Below, one piece after another: positions 18,266 to 27,447 of a DNA stretch of 64,000 nt. The notes under the pieces were generated by a model that did no database searches, had not been told where the DNA came from, and was given only the letters and a program-made list of their open reading frames with translations. Made by a program: the position numbers and the translations under genes. Origin of the DNA: Lysobacter sp. Root690 (lineage in GTDB: Bacteria > Pseudomonadota > Gammaproteobacteria > Xanthomonadales > Xanthomonadaceae); NCBI RefSeq assembly GCF_001427785.1, contig NZ_LMHM01000011.1, positions 361,962 through 425,961 of the forward strand, given 5' to 3'. The stretch's first letter is position 1. Every line of letters begins with the position of its first letter.

Positions 18266-19993
18266 ATGTCGCGTGACACCGGCCCCGACTGGAGCGATCG
18301 CGCACCGCGCGCGAACGGCCGACCGCGCGTGATCGTCATCGGCGGCGGCGTCAGCGGCATGGCCGCCGGCGTCTACGGCCAGATGAACGGCATGGACACG
18401 CGCATCTTCGAAACCCATGTGCTGCCGGGCGGCTGCTGCACCGCGTGGTCGCGCAAGGGCTACATCTTCGACTACTGCATCGAATGGCTGATCGGCACCG
18501 GCGCGGGCAACGACGCCAACCGGATCTGGCGCGAACTCGGCGCGCTCGACGGCAAGACGGTGCGCGACTTCGACATGTTCAACAAGGTCGTCGACGAACA
18601 AGGCCGCTCGGTCACGTTCTACAACGATCCCGATCGGCTCGAACGCCATCTGCTGGAAATCTCTCCGGCCGACGAAGCCTTGATCCGTTCGTTCTGCGCC
18701 GACCTGCGCCGCTTCATCAAGATCGAACTGTACCCGTTCCTCAAGCCCGATCCGCTCAAGAGCGTGAGCGAAAAGATCAAGACCATGCTCGAGATCCTGC
18801 CCGCGTTCCGGCTGTTCTGGCGCAACGCGGCCACGCCGATGCACGACTTCGCCGACAAGTTCCAGGACCCGCTGCTCAAGCGCGCGTTCCGCAACATCTT
18901 CTATCAAGACCCGGAATGCTTCCCGCTGTTGCCGTACCTGTACAACATGGCCTGCGCCTACAACAACAATGCAGGCTTCCCGCAGGGCGGCTCGCTGGGT
19001 TTGTCGCGTTCGATCGAGGAACGCTACGCCGCGCTCGGCGGCATCCTGACTTACCGCGCCCGCGTCGACCGCATTCTGGTCGAGGACGGACGCGCGGTCG
19101 GGGTCGAACTCAAGGGCGGCGCGCGCCATTACGCCGACTTCGTAGTCTCGGCCGCCGACGGCTACACCACCATCTACGGCATGCTCGAAGGCAAGTACAA
19201 GAACAAGACCATCGACACCTTGTACGACGAGATGCTCAACAGGCCGGGCATTTTGTTCCCGGCGGTGGTCTCGGCCTTTGTCGGCCTGGAAGGCGATCTC
19301 GACCCGAACGATTCGCACAGCACCACTTACATGTTGAGCGAAGCAGAAGCCAAGCAACTGCCCGGCGCATTGCAGGCCAGCATCGTGGTGCAGCTGCGCT
19401 CGCGCTATTCCGACGGCTTCGCCCCGGCCGGGCGCTCGGTGATCCACTGCACCTACTTCAGCGAATTCAATTACTGGCGCAATCTGCGCACCGAGGATCG
19501 CAAACGCTACTGGGCCGAGAAGAAGCAGGTCGGCGAATTCGTGCGCGGCTTCCTGGAAAAACTCTATCCGGGCATCGGCGAGCGGATCGAACTGGTCGAC
19601 GTGGCCTCGCCGGCCACGACCAAGCGCTACACCGGCAACAGCAACGGCAGCATCCTGGCCTGGAAGGCCTTCAGCGATGCCGAAGACCTCGCCAACAAAC
19701 TGGTCAACAAGGGCCGCATGCAATTGCCGGGGCTTGGCGGCTTCTACATGGCCGGGCAATGGGTCGGCCTGGGCGGATTGATCCGCGCCGCCTCGTCGGG
19801 CCGCTTCGTCATGCAGTTCATCTGCAAGGAACTCGGCCGCGAGTTCAAGGCCTGGGAAAGCGGCGGCGCCGCGCCCTGGCACACCGGCAAGCTCGGCCAT
19901 TTCCCGCAACTCGATAAAACCCCACCGGAACGGCCCGCAAAGCTGCGCCTCGTCGACGCGCCCGTCGCGCTCGAACAAGCCACCGCCGTCTGA
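18266..19993 (+). CDS. OX2: FAD-dependent oxidoreductase OX2 (phytoene desaturase-like)
   Basis: A 575-aa paralogue of OX1 with the same layout: N-terminal GPDWSDRAPR segment, Rossmann GGGVSG (26-31), LPGGCCTAWSRKGYIFDYCI, and the C-terminal FKAWESGGAAPWH block shared with OX1. The likeness to OX1 is strong along the whole length, pointing to tandem duplication. Start ATG has GGAGG upstream; 96 bp separate it from OX1. As part of the PoTeM operon it should catalyse one of the redox cyclisations of the tetramate polyene, probably forming a five-membered ring; assignment to a particular ring is inference from homologous clusters. Confidence 0.88.
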   Translation: MSRDTGPDWSDRAPRANGRPRVIVIGGGVSGMAAGVYGQMNGMDTRIFETHVLPGGCCTAWSRKGYIFDYCIEWLIGTGAGNDANRIWRELGALDGKTVRDFDMFNKVVDEQGRSVTFYNDPDRLERHLLEISPADEALIRSFCADLRRFIKIELYPFLKPDPLKSVSEKIKTMLEILPAFRLFWRNAATPMHDFADKFQDPLLKRAFRNIFYQDPECFPLLPYLYNMACAYNNNAGFPQGGSLGLSRSIEERYAALGGILTYRARVDRILVEDGRAVGVELKGGARHYADFVVSAADGYTTIYGMLEGKYKNKTIDTLYDEMLNRPGILFPAVVSAFVGLEGDLDPNDSHSTTYMLSEAEAKQLPGALQASIVVQLRSRYSDGFAPAGRSVIHCTYFSEFNYWRNLRTEDRKRYWAEKKQVGEFVRGFLEKLYPGIGERIELVDVASPATTKRYTGNSNGSILAWKAFSDAEDLANKLVNKGRMQLPGLGGFYMAGQWVGLGGLIRAASSGRFVMQFICKELGREFKAWESGGAAPWHTGKLGHFPQLDKTPPERPAKLRLVDAPVALEQATAV

Positions 19994-20013
19994 CCTCCAA
20001 GGAAGCCAGGACC

Positions 20014-21747
20014 ATGTCGCATACGCTGGGCAACAGAGAAAGCATGATCATCATCGGCGCGGGGCTCGGCGGTCTGTCGACCGGCTGCTACGCGCAAATG
20101 AACGGATACAAGACGCAGATCTTCGAGATGCACGAAATCCCCGGCGGCTGCTGCACCGCCTGGGAACGCGGCGATTTCACCTTCGACTGCTGCATCAGCT
20201 GGCTGCTCGGCAACGGCCCGGGCAACGAGATGCACCAGATCTGGCTGGAACTGGGCGCGCTGCAAGGCAAGCAGATGCGCCACTTCGACGTGTTCAACAT
20301 CGTGCGCGGCGCCGACGGCCGCGAGGTGTACTTCTATTCCGATCCCGATCGGCTGCAAGCGCATCTGATCGAGATCTCGCCGGCCGACACCAAGCTGATC
20401 CGCGAATTCGTCGGCGGCCTGCGCAAGTTCCGCAAGGCGCTGAACGTGTACCCCTTCCTCAAGCCGGTCGGGCTGATGGGGCGCTGGGAACGCTGGAAGA
20501 TGCTGGCCTCGTTCATCCCCTACTTCAACACCATCCGCAAGTCGATCAGCGTGTTGATGACCGACTACTCGGCGCAGTTCAAGGACCCGTTCCTGCGCGA
20601 GGCGTTCAATTTCATCCTGTACGAAAAGCACCAGAATTTTCCGGTGCTGCCGTTCTATTTCCAGCTCGCCTCGCACGCCAACTTGTCGGCCGGCGTACCC
20701 GAGGGCGGCTCGCTGGGACTGGCCAAGTCGATCGAGGAACGCTTCCGGCGCCTGGGCGGCGAAGTGAACTACAACGCCAAGGTCGAGGAGATCCTGGTCG
20801 AGAACGATCGCGCCGTCGGAATCCGCCTGAGCGATGGCCGCGAGGTGTTCTCCGACATCGTAGTCTCGGCCGCCGACGGCCACACCACGATGATGAAATT
20901 CCTCAAGGGCAAGTACCTCAGCGAAACCTATCGCAAGCTCTACACCGAGACGATCACCGAGCCGCATATGGTGTTCCCGGGTTACTTCATCACCTTCCTC
21001 GGCCTGGACAAGCCGTTTCCCGAAGGCGAGCCCTGCACCACCTATCTGCTCGATGAGGAAGAAGCCGCCGAGATGGTCGGCATCCGTCATCCGAGCATCA
21101 ACGTGCAGTTCCGCAGCCAGCACTATCCCGAGCTCGCGCCGGGCGAAACCACCATCGTCTACGCCACGTATTTTTGCGACATCGCGCCGTGGCGCGCGCT
21201 CAACGAAGGCCCCGAGCAGGTCAGCCGCAAGCGCAAGGGCGAGGAGTTCCACACCTTGCCGGTGCGGCGCGGCCACGAGTACCACGCGGCCAAGCGCAAG
21301 GTCAGCAACGCGATGATCCGGTTCCTGGAAAAACGCTATCCGGGACTGAAGGATTCGATCACCGTGCGCGACGTGTCCAGCCCGCTGACTCAGGTGCGCT
21401 ACACCGGCAACTACGACGGCACCGTGCTCGGCTGGCAGCCGTTCGTCGAAAGCGGCGAGACCCTGGAAGAGGAAATCAAGAAGAACGGCCCGGTGCTCGA
21501 GGGCCTGTCGAATTTCTACGTGTCCGGCGTATGGGCCACCACCGGCGGCCTGATTCGCGCCGCCGCCGCGGGCCGTCACGTCATGCAGTTCATCTGCAAG
21601 GACGACGACAAGGATTTCACCGCCAGCATCGACCACCACAAGCCGCTGCCGACCCATCTGATCCATCCGGTCGGCCCGGCCGCGCCCGCTTACCGCCCCG
21701 CCGATGCTTACCCGCAATTGATCACCACCAGGACCTTGAGCACATGA
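20014..21747 (+). CDS. OX3: FAD-dependent oxidoreductase OX3 (phytoene desaturase-like)
   Basis: A 577-aa flavoprotein with MIIIGAGLGG near the N-terminus and IPGGCCTAWERGDFTFDCCI. It is clearly homologous to OX1 and OX2 but more divergent, with an insertion around residues 395-425 (KRKGEEFHTLPVRRGHEY region). In related clusters the OX3-type enzyme makes the first carbocycle. The ATG at 20014 has AAGGA upstream, 20 bp after OX2; a second ATG at 20044 directly precedes the Rossmann strand and is a less likely start. The stop overlaps the OX4 start (ATGA), indicating translational coupling. Confidence 0.88.
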   Translation: MSHTLGNRESMIIIGAGLGGLSTGCYAQMNGYKTQIFEMHEIPGGCCTAWERGDFTFDCCISWLLGNGPGNEMHQIWLELGALQGKQMRHFDVFNIVRGADGREVYFYSDPDRLQAHLIEISPADTKLIREFVGGLRKFRKALNVYPFLKPVGLMGRWERWKMLASFIPYFNTIRKSISVLMTDYSAQFKDPFLREAFNFILYEKHQNFPVLPFYFQLASHANLSAGVPEGGSLGLAKSIEERFRRLGGEVNYNAKVEEILVENDRAVGIRLSDGREVFSDIVVSAADGHTTMMKFLKGKYLSETYRKLYTETITEPHMVFPGYFITFLGLDKPFPEGEPCTTYLLDEEEAAEMVGIRHPSINVQFRSQHYPELAPGETTIVYATYFCDIAPWRALNEGPEQVSRKRKGEEFHTLPVRRGHEYHAAKRKVSNAMIRFLEKRYPGLKDSITVRDVSSPLTQVRYTGNYDGTVLGWQPFVESGETLEEEIKKNGPVLEGLSNFYVSGVWATTGGLIRAAAAGRHVMQFICKDDDKDFTASIDHHKPLPTHLIHPVGPAAPAYRPADAYPQLITTRTLST

Positions 21748-22799
21748 AGATCGAAAAATGGGTAGTGCGCGAGCATGTCGAAGGCGTGCCCGATGCCGGC
21801 CGCATCTATGAAAAGGTCGAGGAAGAACTCGACGTGACCCTCGGCGACGGGCAGATGCTGCTCAAGACGCTGTACGTGTCGGTCGATCCGTATCTGCAGG
21901 GCATCTGCCTGGACACGCCGATCGGCAACCACATGGGCGCCGATTCGATCATGGAAGTGCTCGACGCCGGCCCCGATGCGCCGTTCAAGCCCGGCGATCT
22001 GCTGCAGGGGTTTGGCGGTTGGCGCACGCATTTGGTCAGCGACGGCAAGCCGGCGCTGTGGCAGACCGGTACGTTTCCGATGGTGTTTCCGGCTTATCGC
22101 AAACTCGATCCGGCTAATTACGACGAAACCTTGCCGCTGTCGACCGCGCTCGGGGTGATGGGCGGCCCGGGCATGACCGCCTGGGGCACCTTGACCAAGT
22201 TCATGGCGGTCAAGCCCGGCGACACCATCGTCATCAGCGGCGCCTCGGGCATGATCGGCAGCCTGGTCGGGCAGATGGCCAAGCGCGCCGGCGCGCGCGT
22301 GGTCGGCACCGCCGGTTCGCAGGCGAAAGCGCAGTACCTCACCGAGCTGGGCTTCGACGCGATCGTCGACTACAAGGCCAACGACACCGCCGACAAGATG
22401 CGCGAAGCGCTGCAGCAGGCCGCGCCCGACGGGGTCGACAAATACTTCGACAGCATCGGCGGCATGGTCACCGACGTGGTGTTCTCGATGCTCAACGTCG
22501 ACAGCCAGGTCGCGGTGTGCTGGCAATGGGCGAGCCAGGTCGAACAGGACTACACCGGGCCGCGGCTGTTGCCGTACATCATGTTTCCGCGCGCGACCAT
22601 CCGCGGCATCTTCTCGCTGGAGTGGTTCACCGATTCCAACTGGCAGGCCTTGCACAGCGACCTGGGCGGGATGATCCGGCGTCAGGAACTGAGCTCGGCC
22701 CACACCATCCGCCACGGCTTCGACGACATCCCGCAGGCGTACCAGAGCCTGTTCGTCGGCGGCGCCGACAATCGCGGCAAGGTGTTGGTCAAGCTGTAA
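21744..22799 (+). CDS. OX4: NADPH-dependent MDR-family reductase OX4 (reductive cyclase)
   Basis: A 351-aa medium-chain dehydrogenase/reductase of the zinc-free, prostaglandin-reductase/leukotriene-B4-dehydrogenase-like branch. The cofactor-binding GASGMIG is at about residues 166-172, and no structural zinc cysteine cluster is visible. In HSAF-type loci this alcohol-dehydrogenase-like enzyme is reported to close the six-membered ring by reductive cyclisation. The start ATG shares bases with the OX3 stop codon, so the two are coupled. It ends the core biosynthetic operon; a strong hairpin follows at 22850-22878. Confidence 0.88.
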   Translation: MKIEKWVVREHVEGVPDAGRIYEKVEEELDVTLGDGQMLLKTLYVSVDPYLQGICLDTPIGNHMGADSIMEVLDAGPDAPFKPGDLLQGFGGWRTHLVSDGKPALWQTGTFPMVFPAYRKLDPANYDETLPLSTALGVMGGPGMTAWGTLTKFMAVKPGDTIVISGASGMIGSLVGQMAKRAGARVVGTAGSQAKAQYLTELGFDAIVDYKANDTADKMREALQQAAPDGVDKYFDSIGGMVTDVVFSMLNVDSQVAVCWQWASQVEQDYTGPRLLPYIMFPRATIRGIFSLEWFTDSNWQALHSDLGGMIRRQELSSAHTIRHGFDDIPQAYQSLFVGGADNRGKVLVKL

Positions 22800-22849
22800 T
22801 CGCTCGCTCGCAACGCTGCATCGCAGGCCCCATCGATTGCGACAGTCGC

Positions 22850-22878
22850 GCGCGCCGCCCGAGCTGCGGGCGGCGCGC
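22850..22878 (+). terminator. GC-rich hairpin between OX4 and the MFS gene
   Basis: Perfect 11-bp inverted repeat (22850-22860 with 22868-22878, 7-nt loop) 50 nt after the OX4 stop. It lacks a U-tract, so it may attenuate or protect the operon message rather than end it, letting some transcription reach the exporter. Confidence 0.5.
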
Positions 22879-22906
22879 ATGGACGGCGCGCGCCACGAGA
22901 ATCCTC

Positions 22907-24544
22907 ATGTCTTCTGCTCCGTCAGATCGCTCAGCCTTCGATCAATCCGACCGCGATCAATCCAGCACCGATAAAGCCGGCTTCGATCAAGCAGGCCTTG
23001 ATCGACCTGACCCTCATCAGTCCAATCCTGATCGGTCCACCGTCACCCCACCGTCTGCGAATCCACGTGGTTCCAAACGCGTACTGGCAGGCCTGATGCT
23101 GGCCCTGTTCCTCGGCGCGATCGAACAGACCGTCGTCGCCACCGCCTTGCCCGCGATCGTGGGCGATCTGCAACGCTTCGACCTGATGGGGTGGGCGGTG
23201 TCGGCCTACCTGCTCGCGAGCGCCGCGGCGACACCGGTGATCGGCAAGCTCGGCGATCTGCACGGTCGCCGGATCATGCTGCTGGTGTGCATGGGCGGCT
23301 TTCTGCTCGGCTCGGTGCTGTGCGCATTGGCGACCAGCATGCCGATGCTGGTCGCCGCGCGCGCTCTGCAGGGCGTCGGCGGCGCCGGCCTGATCATCGT
23401 CGCCCAGGCAGCGGTCGCGGAAATCGCCGGGCCGCGCGATCGCAGCCGCTTCGCCGGCTACTTCGCCATCGTCTGGGCGGTGGCCGGGTTGATCGGTCCC
23501 TTGCTCGGCGGCGCGCTGACCGATTGGCTGGGCTGGCGCGCGATCTTCTGGATCAATCTGCCGATCGGCTTGCTCGCATTGGCCATCGCCTGGCCCGGCA
23601 TGCGCGCCTTCGTCGCCGCCGGCCATAGCGGCCGCATCGATTACCTGAGCACGCTGCTGTTCGCGCTCGCGACCACCGCGTTCCTGTTCGCGCTGACCTG
23701 GGGCGGCGTGCGTTACGCCTGGACTTCGCCGCAGGTGCTGGGTCTGTTCGCGTTCGCCGCGGTGGTCGGGTTCGCGTTCGCGCTGCGCCAGACCCGGGTC
23801 GCTGATCCGGTGCTGCCGCCGACGTTCCTGCGCCATGCGGTGATCGGCCCGGCCCTGCTGGTCGGCCTGTTGACCTACGGCTTCTACATCGCGGTCGCGG
23901 TGCTGATGCCCGCGTATTACCAGATCGGCCTGGGCCTGAGCGCCTCGCACGCTGGCCTGCTGTTGATCCCGGCGCTGGTCGGCGGCGCGATCAGCGCCCT
24001 GCTCGGCGGCCGCCACGCCGCGCGCAGCGGCGACTTCAAGGGGCCGGTGCTGCTCGGCTTTCCGATCGCGATCGCGGCCTTGTTCGCGATGGGCCTGTTC
24101 GCCGAGCAGCTGACGCCGCTGAGCGCATCGCTGCTGCTCGGCGCGGTCGGTTTCGGCATCGGCCCGAGCACCGCGATCATCAACGTCGTCGCCCAGAACG
24201 CCGCGCCGGCGCGGCAACTCGGCAGCGTCACCGGCGCGATGGCCTTCGTGCGCACGCTCGGGACCGCGGTGGTCGCGACCGCGGGCTCGGCATTGATCCT
24301 GCTGCGCCTGGCCGAAGCGGGCATCGGCACCGCTCAAGACGGCTCGGGCGCGCGCAGCCTGAGCGAACTCGCCGCCCACGCCTTGTCGCCTGCGGCGCGC
24401 GAACTGTTCCGCGCCGCATTCGGCGGATTGTTCCATGCAGCGGCCGCGGGGCTTTTGCTGGCGGCGATCGTGTTCATGAGCATCCGCGCGCGCCATCTGC
24501 GGGTGAGCACCGGGCGGGAACTGACAAGTACTGCTGGAGCCTGA
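22907..24544 (+). CDS. MFS drug exporter, DHA2 (14-TM) family
   Basis: A 545-aa inner-membrane proton antiporter. The first transmembrane segment contains LALFLGAIEQTVVATALPAI (motif D1 of the DHA2 family); LGDLHGRRIMLL gives the loop 2-3 motif A, and a motif-C-like stretch (GLIGPLLGGALTDW) follows. About 14 hydrophobic segments are countable. It is on the same strand 107 bp after OX4, so export of the antifungal tetramate, and self-protection, is a reasonable role. The first 50 residues are odd: a hydrophilic Asp/Gln/Ser/Pro-rich segment with repeated GATCAA-type codon runs, so the true start could be later, though no better ATG with a ribosome-binding site is seen before the first membrane segment. 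Confidence 0.85.
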   Translation: MSSAPSDRSAFDQSDRDQSSTDKAGFDQAGLDRPDPHQSNPDRSTVTPPSANPRGSKRVLAGLMLALFLGAIEQTVVATALPAIVGDLQRFDLMGWAVSAYLLASAAATPVIGKLGDLHGRRIMLLVCMGGFLLGSVLCALATSMPMLVAARALQGVGGAGLIIVAQAAVAEIAGPRDRSRFAGYFAIVWAVAGLIGPLLGGALTDWLGWRAIFWINLPIGLLALAIAWPGMRAFVAAGHSGRIDYLSTLLFALATTAFLFALTWGGVRYAWTSPQVLGLFAFAAVVGFAFALRQTRVADPVLPPTFLRHAVIGPALLVGLLTYGFYIAVAVLMPAYYQIGLGLSASHAGLLLIPALVGGAISALLGGRHAARSGDFKGPVLLGFPIAIAALFAMGLFAEQLTPLSASLLLGAVGFGIGPSTAIINVVAQNAAPARQLGSVTGAMAFVRTLGTAVVATAGSALILLRLAEAGIGTAQDGSGARSLSELAAHALSPAARELFRAAFGGLFHAAAAGLLLAAIVFMSIRARHLRVSTGRELTSTAGA

Positions 24545-24885
24545 GCGAAATATCGCGAAGCCAGGCACCAGGCGTGCAGAATTCACAATAGAAAAAATAT
24601 AGACACGAAACCTCACAAAATATCCATCCAATCGCTCTTTAATCACGCCAGATGGCCGTCACGATTATCCTTCCTCGTTATTAAGACCGAGGAGCGCGAA
24701 TCGAAACATCGGACGTCGATCGCCGGAATCCCACCGGAACGCACGAATGCATCCGTTTTTCACGATTCGCGGCTTCATTCGCCGCGAATCGGGTATGTGC
24801 ATCGATAACGCGGACTTGCAAAACCGCCACGCGTTCATCGCTGAGCGCGGCAGCGCGGCAGGCTCGACAATCCAGGGGGAAAACC
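24545..24885. other. AT-richer intergenic stretch after the HSAF cluster
   Basis: About 340 bp of noticeably lower GC DNA (for example near 24585-24605) with no convincing gene. It marks the right boundary of the cluster and holds the presumed promoter of the following secreted-protein gene. Confidence 0.5.
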
Positions 24886-26139
24886 ATGAAAGTGATGACC
24901 GCATTGGCTCTGCTGACAATATGCGCTTGCGCATCCGCGCAAACGCCTCCCGACACCGGCGGCGATGGCAACACCACCATGCAAGATCTGCAGGGAGCGG
25001 CCGCGGCCGCCACCGATGACGACGGCGCGGCGCAAGATCCTCGAATCAAAGATCTGCAGGATCGGATCGCGCTCCTCGATGAGCAGACCAAGCTCCTGGA
25101 CGCACGGGAGAAACTGCTCGCAGCCGAAAAGAAAGTCCTTGATAGCAAGTACCCCGTCGCCAAGATCGCTGAACTGAAGGCCGGCGATACAACCGGCGAT
25201 GAGCACACCGCCTTCCTGGCCAACTGGGCCTTGTCGGCCAATATCGACAAACTGCTACCCGTGATAACCGCGCCAGCCCAGGGCTGTGATGCGTTACTGG
25301 TCAGCAACGATCCTGCCCTGCCCGGCAAAATATTGGCCGCGCGCGCCATCAAATCAACCATTTCCGGCTTGCACGTCGCCAGTGCGAAATGGTTGGCGGA
25401 TGCCCGCAAGGCCAATGCCGCGGCCAGAGCCCAAGGCAACGCGTTCAAGCCCGAAAGCTCGGTGGCGGGTGCTTTCACCATCGCCCAGTCATTGGTTACC
25501 CAGAGTCTGGACCTGCTGAAGTATTTCCGTACCGATACCGAATTCAAAGCCATCACCGTGAAACTATCGGATCAGTCCCTGCGTTCGGCGGTCGCCGCGC
25601 AATGTCCGGGCGCGCGCCTACCGGAAATGGCCGCGCCTCGAGCCAGCGCTTTGCTCGATGACTACGCTGATTTGCTGTTGATCGGTGAATCCATCCGCCT
25701 GCAGTTGGACAAAGACGCCGCGAAGGCGCTGCCCGCCGCCCTGAAGGTGCAGGGCGCTTCGCTGGTCAACAGCATCGATGCGCTGAAAACCGAACTGTCG
25801 ACTAACAACGGTGGGATCCCGTTGTTGGTAACCGCCGCGCAACTGCTATCTCACAACAGCGCCACTCATGTATTGACCGTACAGATCATGGACCAGGGCG
25901 GCACCGTCTATAAACGCAGCAATTTATTCTTCCTCTCGCCCAAGGTGTCTTACGTGGCGGCGGCCAGCGTGGACTACACCCTCACCAGCCTGGAAACCGG
26001 CGCCGTGTCCTGGCGCAAAAGCAAGCAGGTTCGCACCCAGCTCAATCAGCGTTTCGCACCTTGGGCGAGTCGGACAAAAGTCTTGAACAACCAATCCAAT
26101 TCCGCCAATGGCGATATTCAAACCACCGTGATCGATTGA
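24886..26139 (+). CDS. Secreted or periplasmic protein of unknown function with coiled coil
   Basis: A 417-aa protein not recognised. It starts with a signal peptide (about 1-19, ending CASAQ), then a Gly/Asp/Thr-rich stretch and a charged coiled-coil helix (about 47-82, repeated LLD/LLA heptads). The remainder is Ala/Leu-rich with alternating helices and a final beta-rich part (about 320-417). Lipoprotein processing at the early Cys residues is possible but the lipobox is poor. A good AGGGGGAA site precedes the ATG. It is 16 bp upstream of a V8-like protease gene and both are less GC-rich than the neighbours, suggesting joint acquisition. Whether it is a substrate, inhibitor or partner of the protease is unknown. 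Confidence 0.75.
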   Translation: MKVMTALALLTICACASAQTPPDTGGDGNTTMQDLQGAAAAATDDDGAAQDPRIKDLQDRIALLDEQTKLLDAREKLLAAEKKVLDSKYPVAKIAELKAGDTTGDEHTAFLANWALSANIDKLLPVITAPAQGCDALLVSNDPALPGKILAARAIKSTISGLHVASAKWLADARKANAAARAQGNAFKPESSVAGAFTIAQSLVTQSLDLLKYFRTDTEFKAITVKLSDQSLRSAVAAQCPGARLPEMAAPRASALLDDYADLLLIGESIRLQLDKDAAKALPAALKVQGASLVNSIDALKTELSTNNGGIPLLVTAAQLLSHNSATHVLTVQIMDQGGTVYKRSNLFFLSPKVSYVAAASVDYTLTSLETGAVSWRKSKQVRTQLNQRFAPWASRTKVLNNQSNSANGDIQTTVID

Positions 26140-26155
26140 ACGAGGGCCGGCATCG

Positions 26156-26923
26156 ATGAACCAGAAAACAGTGCCCGGCGGCGGATCGCGGCCCAAACGC
26201 AGTTCGCGACCCCACAAAACCAACACCACGCTCAAGCTGCTGGCGACGGCCACGAGCCAAGGACAAAACAAACTCAATACGTTCAGCGTCATTGGTGATG
26301 ACGATCGCTGGCAGGTTGGCCAGCTCGGCATCTATCCATTCCGCACCATCATGCGGTTGGCCTCGGTGATCAACGGAGAAGTCAACAGCGGCACCGCGTT
26401 CCTGGTTGGTCCTTCCACCTTGTTGACCGCTGGACATTGCCTCCACAAAAACGGTTCGCTTGCCAGCCAGCTAGAGGTATATACCGCGAGCGGAATCCGC
26501 TTGGTCGCGGAGACCTGGAACACATTGAACAAATGGAAGCAGACCGGCGAGCACAGCTCGGATCTGGGCTTTATCCGCTTGAACAAGACTCCATCGGGCT
26601 CGCTTGGGCATTTCGGAACGCAACGGCTGGCCGAAAGCGAAGCGGGCGATAACTTCGCCATAGCGGGCTATCCGACAGATCGGGGCAATGGAAGCTTGTT
26701 GTACTGCCACGTCTGCCCAGGCGTGATCTTTGACGACGCCTATCTGCGACATGCCATTGATACCGGTGGCGGCCAAAGCGGCTCACCCTTGTTCTTGATG
26801 AGGAACAAACGGGCGTACGCGGTCGGTGTGCATATCCGCGGTGACGATACGGGCCAGAACAACAACCGCGCGCTGCGCTTGACCGATCCCTTGATTGACC
26901 AGGTGAAACAATGGCTGAAATGA
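26156..26923 (+). CDS. Trypsin-fold serine protease, V8/glutamyl-endopeptidase-like
   Basis: A 255-aa chymotrypsin-fold protease. The catalytic triad is visible: His94 in TAGHC, Asp136 in SSDLGFI and Ser208 in GGGQSGSPL. The segment GVHIRG places His226 where V8-type enzymes carry the histidine that favours Glu at P1. No signal peptide is visible: the N-terminus is basic and Ser/Thr-rich up to about residue 40, which may be a propeptide. It follows the secreted coiled-coil gene by 16 bp and is likely cotranscribed. Like that gene it is less GC-rich than its surroundings. Substrate and export route are unknown. Confidence 0.85.
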   Translation: MNQKTVPGGGSRPKRSSRPHKTNTTLKLLATATSQGQNKLNTFSVIGDDDRWQVGQLGIYPFRTIMRLASVINGEVNSGTAFLVGPSTLLTAGHCLHKNGSLASQLEVYTASGIRLVAETWNTLNKWKQTGEHSSDLGFIRLNKTPSGSLGHFGTQRLAESEAGDNFAIAGYPTDRGNGSLLYCHVCPGVIFDDAYLRHAIDTGGGQSGSPLFLMRNKRAYAVGVHIRGDDTGQNNNRALRLTDPLIDQVKQWLK

Positions 26924-27447
26924 AGGGATTTCGGATGCGATGGTCCAGATTAAACCAGGCCCAGATCGACTCCGGCCCAGAGTGCGTTGGCGAGTCGACC
27001 GGTCCGGAATGCTGCTTTCGCCATCGTTCCGGGCCGATTTCACGGCCCCGCGCCGCGGCCGCAGTCGGTGAGTCGGCACGGTGGCTCCACACGACGTAAA
27101 CAGGACCATAGAATCCACTGGGCCCGCCAACGCGATCCGGGATGGGTATCGCAGCGAGACCGGCGGGACCCGGCGCCGGGCCTCAGATATGGACCTGCGT
27201 CACGCAAAAATACAAATTCACAATTTTGGTTACAGCGTCACGGCCCAGACCTTGCTAGGGTCACCACTAGCTAGCGCCGGACGCTGCGGTATCGTGCAAT
27301 GCCGCGACGCATCGTGACCGAGTTAGCGCCAGGACGGCGCCGGACAGACCGGTTCGCCCGGTCGGCAGCACCCGCGGTACGCACCACATAACGATTAGCG
27401 CCTTCGCGCGCACCGCCGCCGTGTGCGGCAGATTGATTCGGGACTTC
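26924..27447. other. Non-coding stretch after the protease gene
   Basis: About 520 bp in which I see no supported gene. An AT-rich patch (about 27205-27290, with ACAATTTTGG and a TAG-rich palindromic CTAGCTAG motif) may be a promoter or a recombination scar between the lower-GC pair and the normal background. Confidence 0.4.

Larger units (their letters stand above)
190..24544. other. HSAF/PoTeM-type biosynthetic gene cluster
   Basis: The content matches the Lysobacter HSAF cluster as known from L. enzymogenes: TonB receptor, arginase and ferredoxin reductase on the minus strand; sterol desaturase, a single iterative PKS-NRPS, OX1-OX4 on the plus strand. An MFS exporter follows. Known roles: the megasynthase joins two polyene chains to ornithine to give a tetramate, the FAD enzymes and the MDR reductase build the carbocycles, and the desaturase-family enzyme hydroxylates the scaffold. 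Exact product (HSAF or a congener) cannot be read from sequence alone. The outer limits are my estimate. Confidence 0.9.

Noticed and set aside
16373-19978. 1201-codon minus-strand ORF opposite OX1 and OX2
   Set aside because: Its internal repetition only mirrors the OX1/OX2 duplication; no independent coding evidence.
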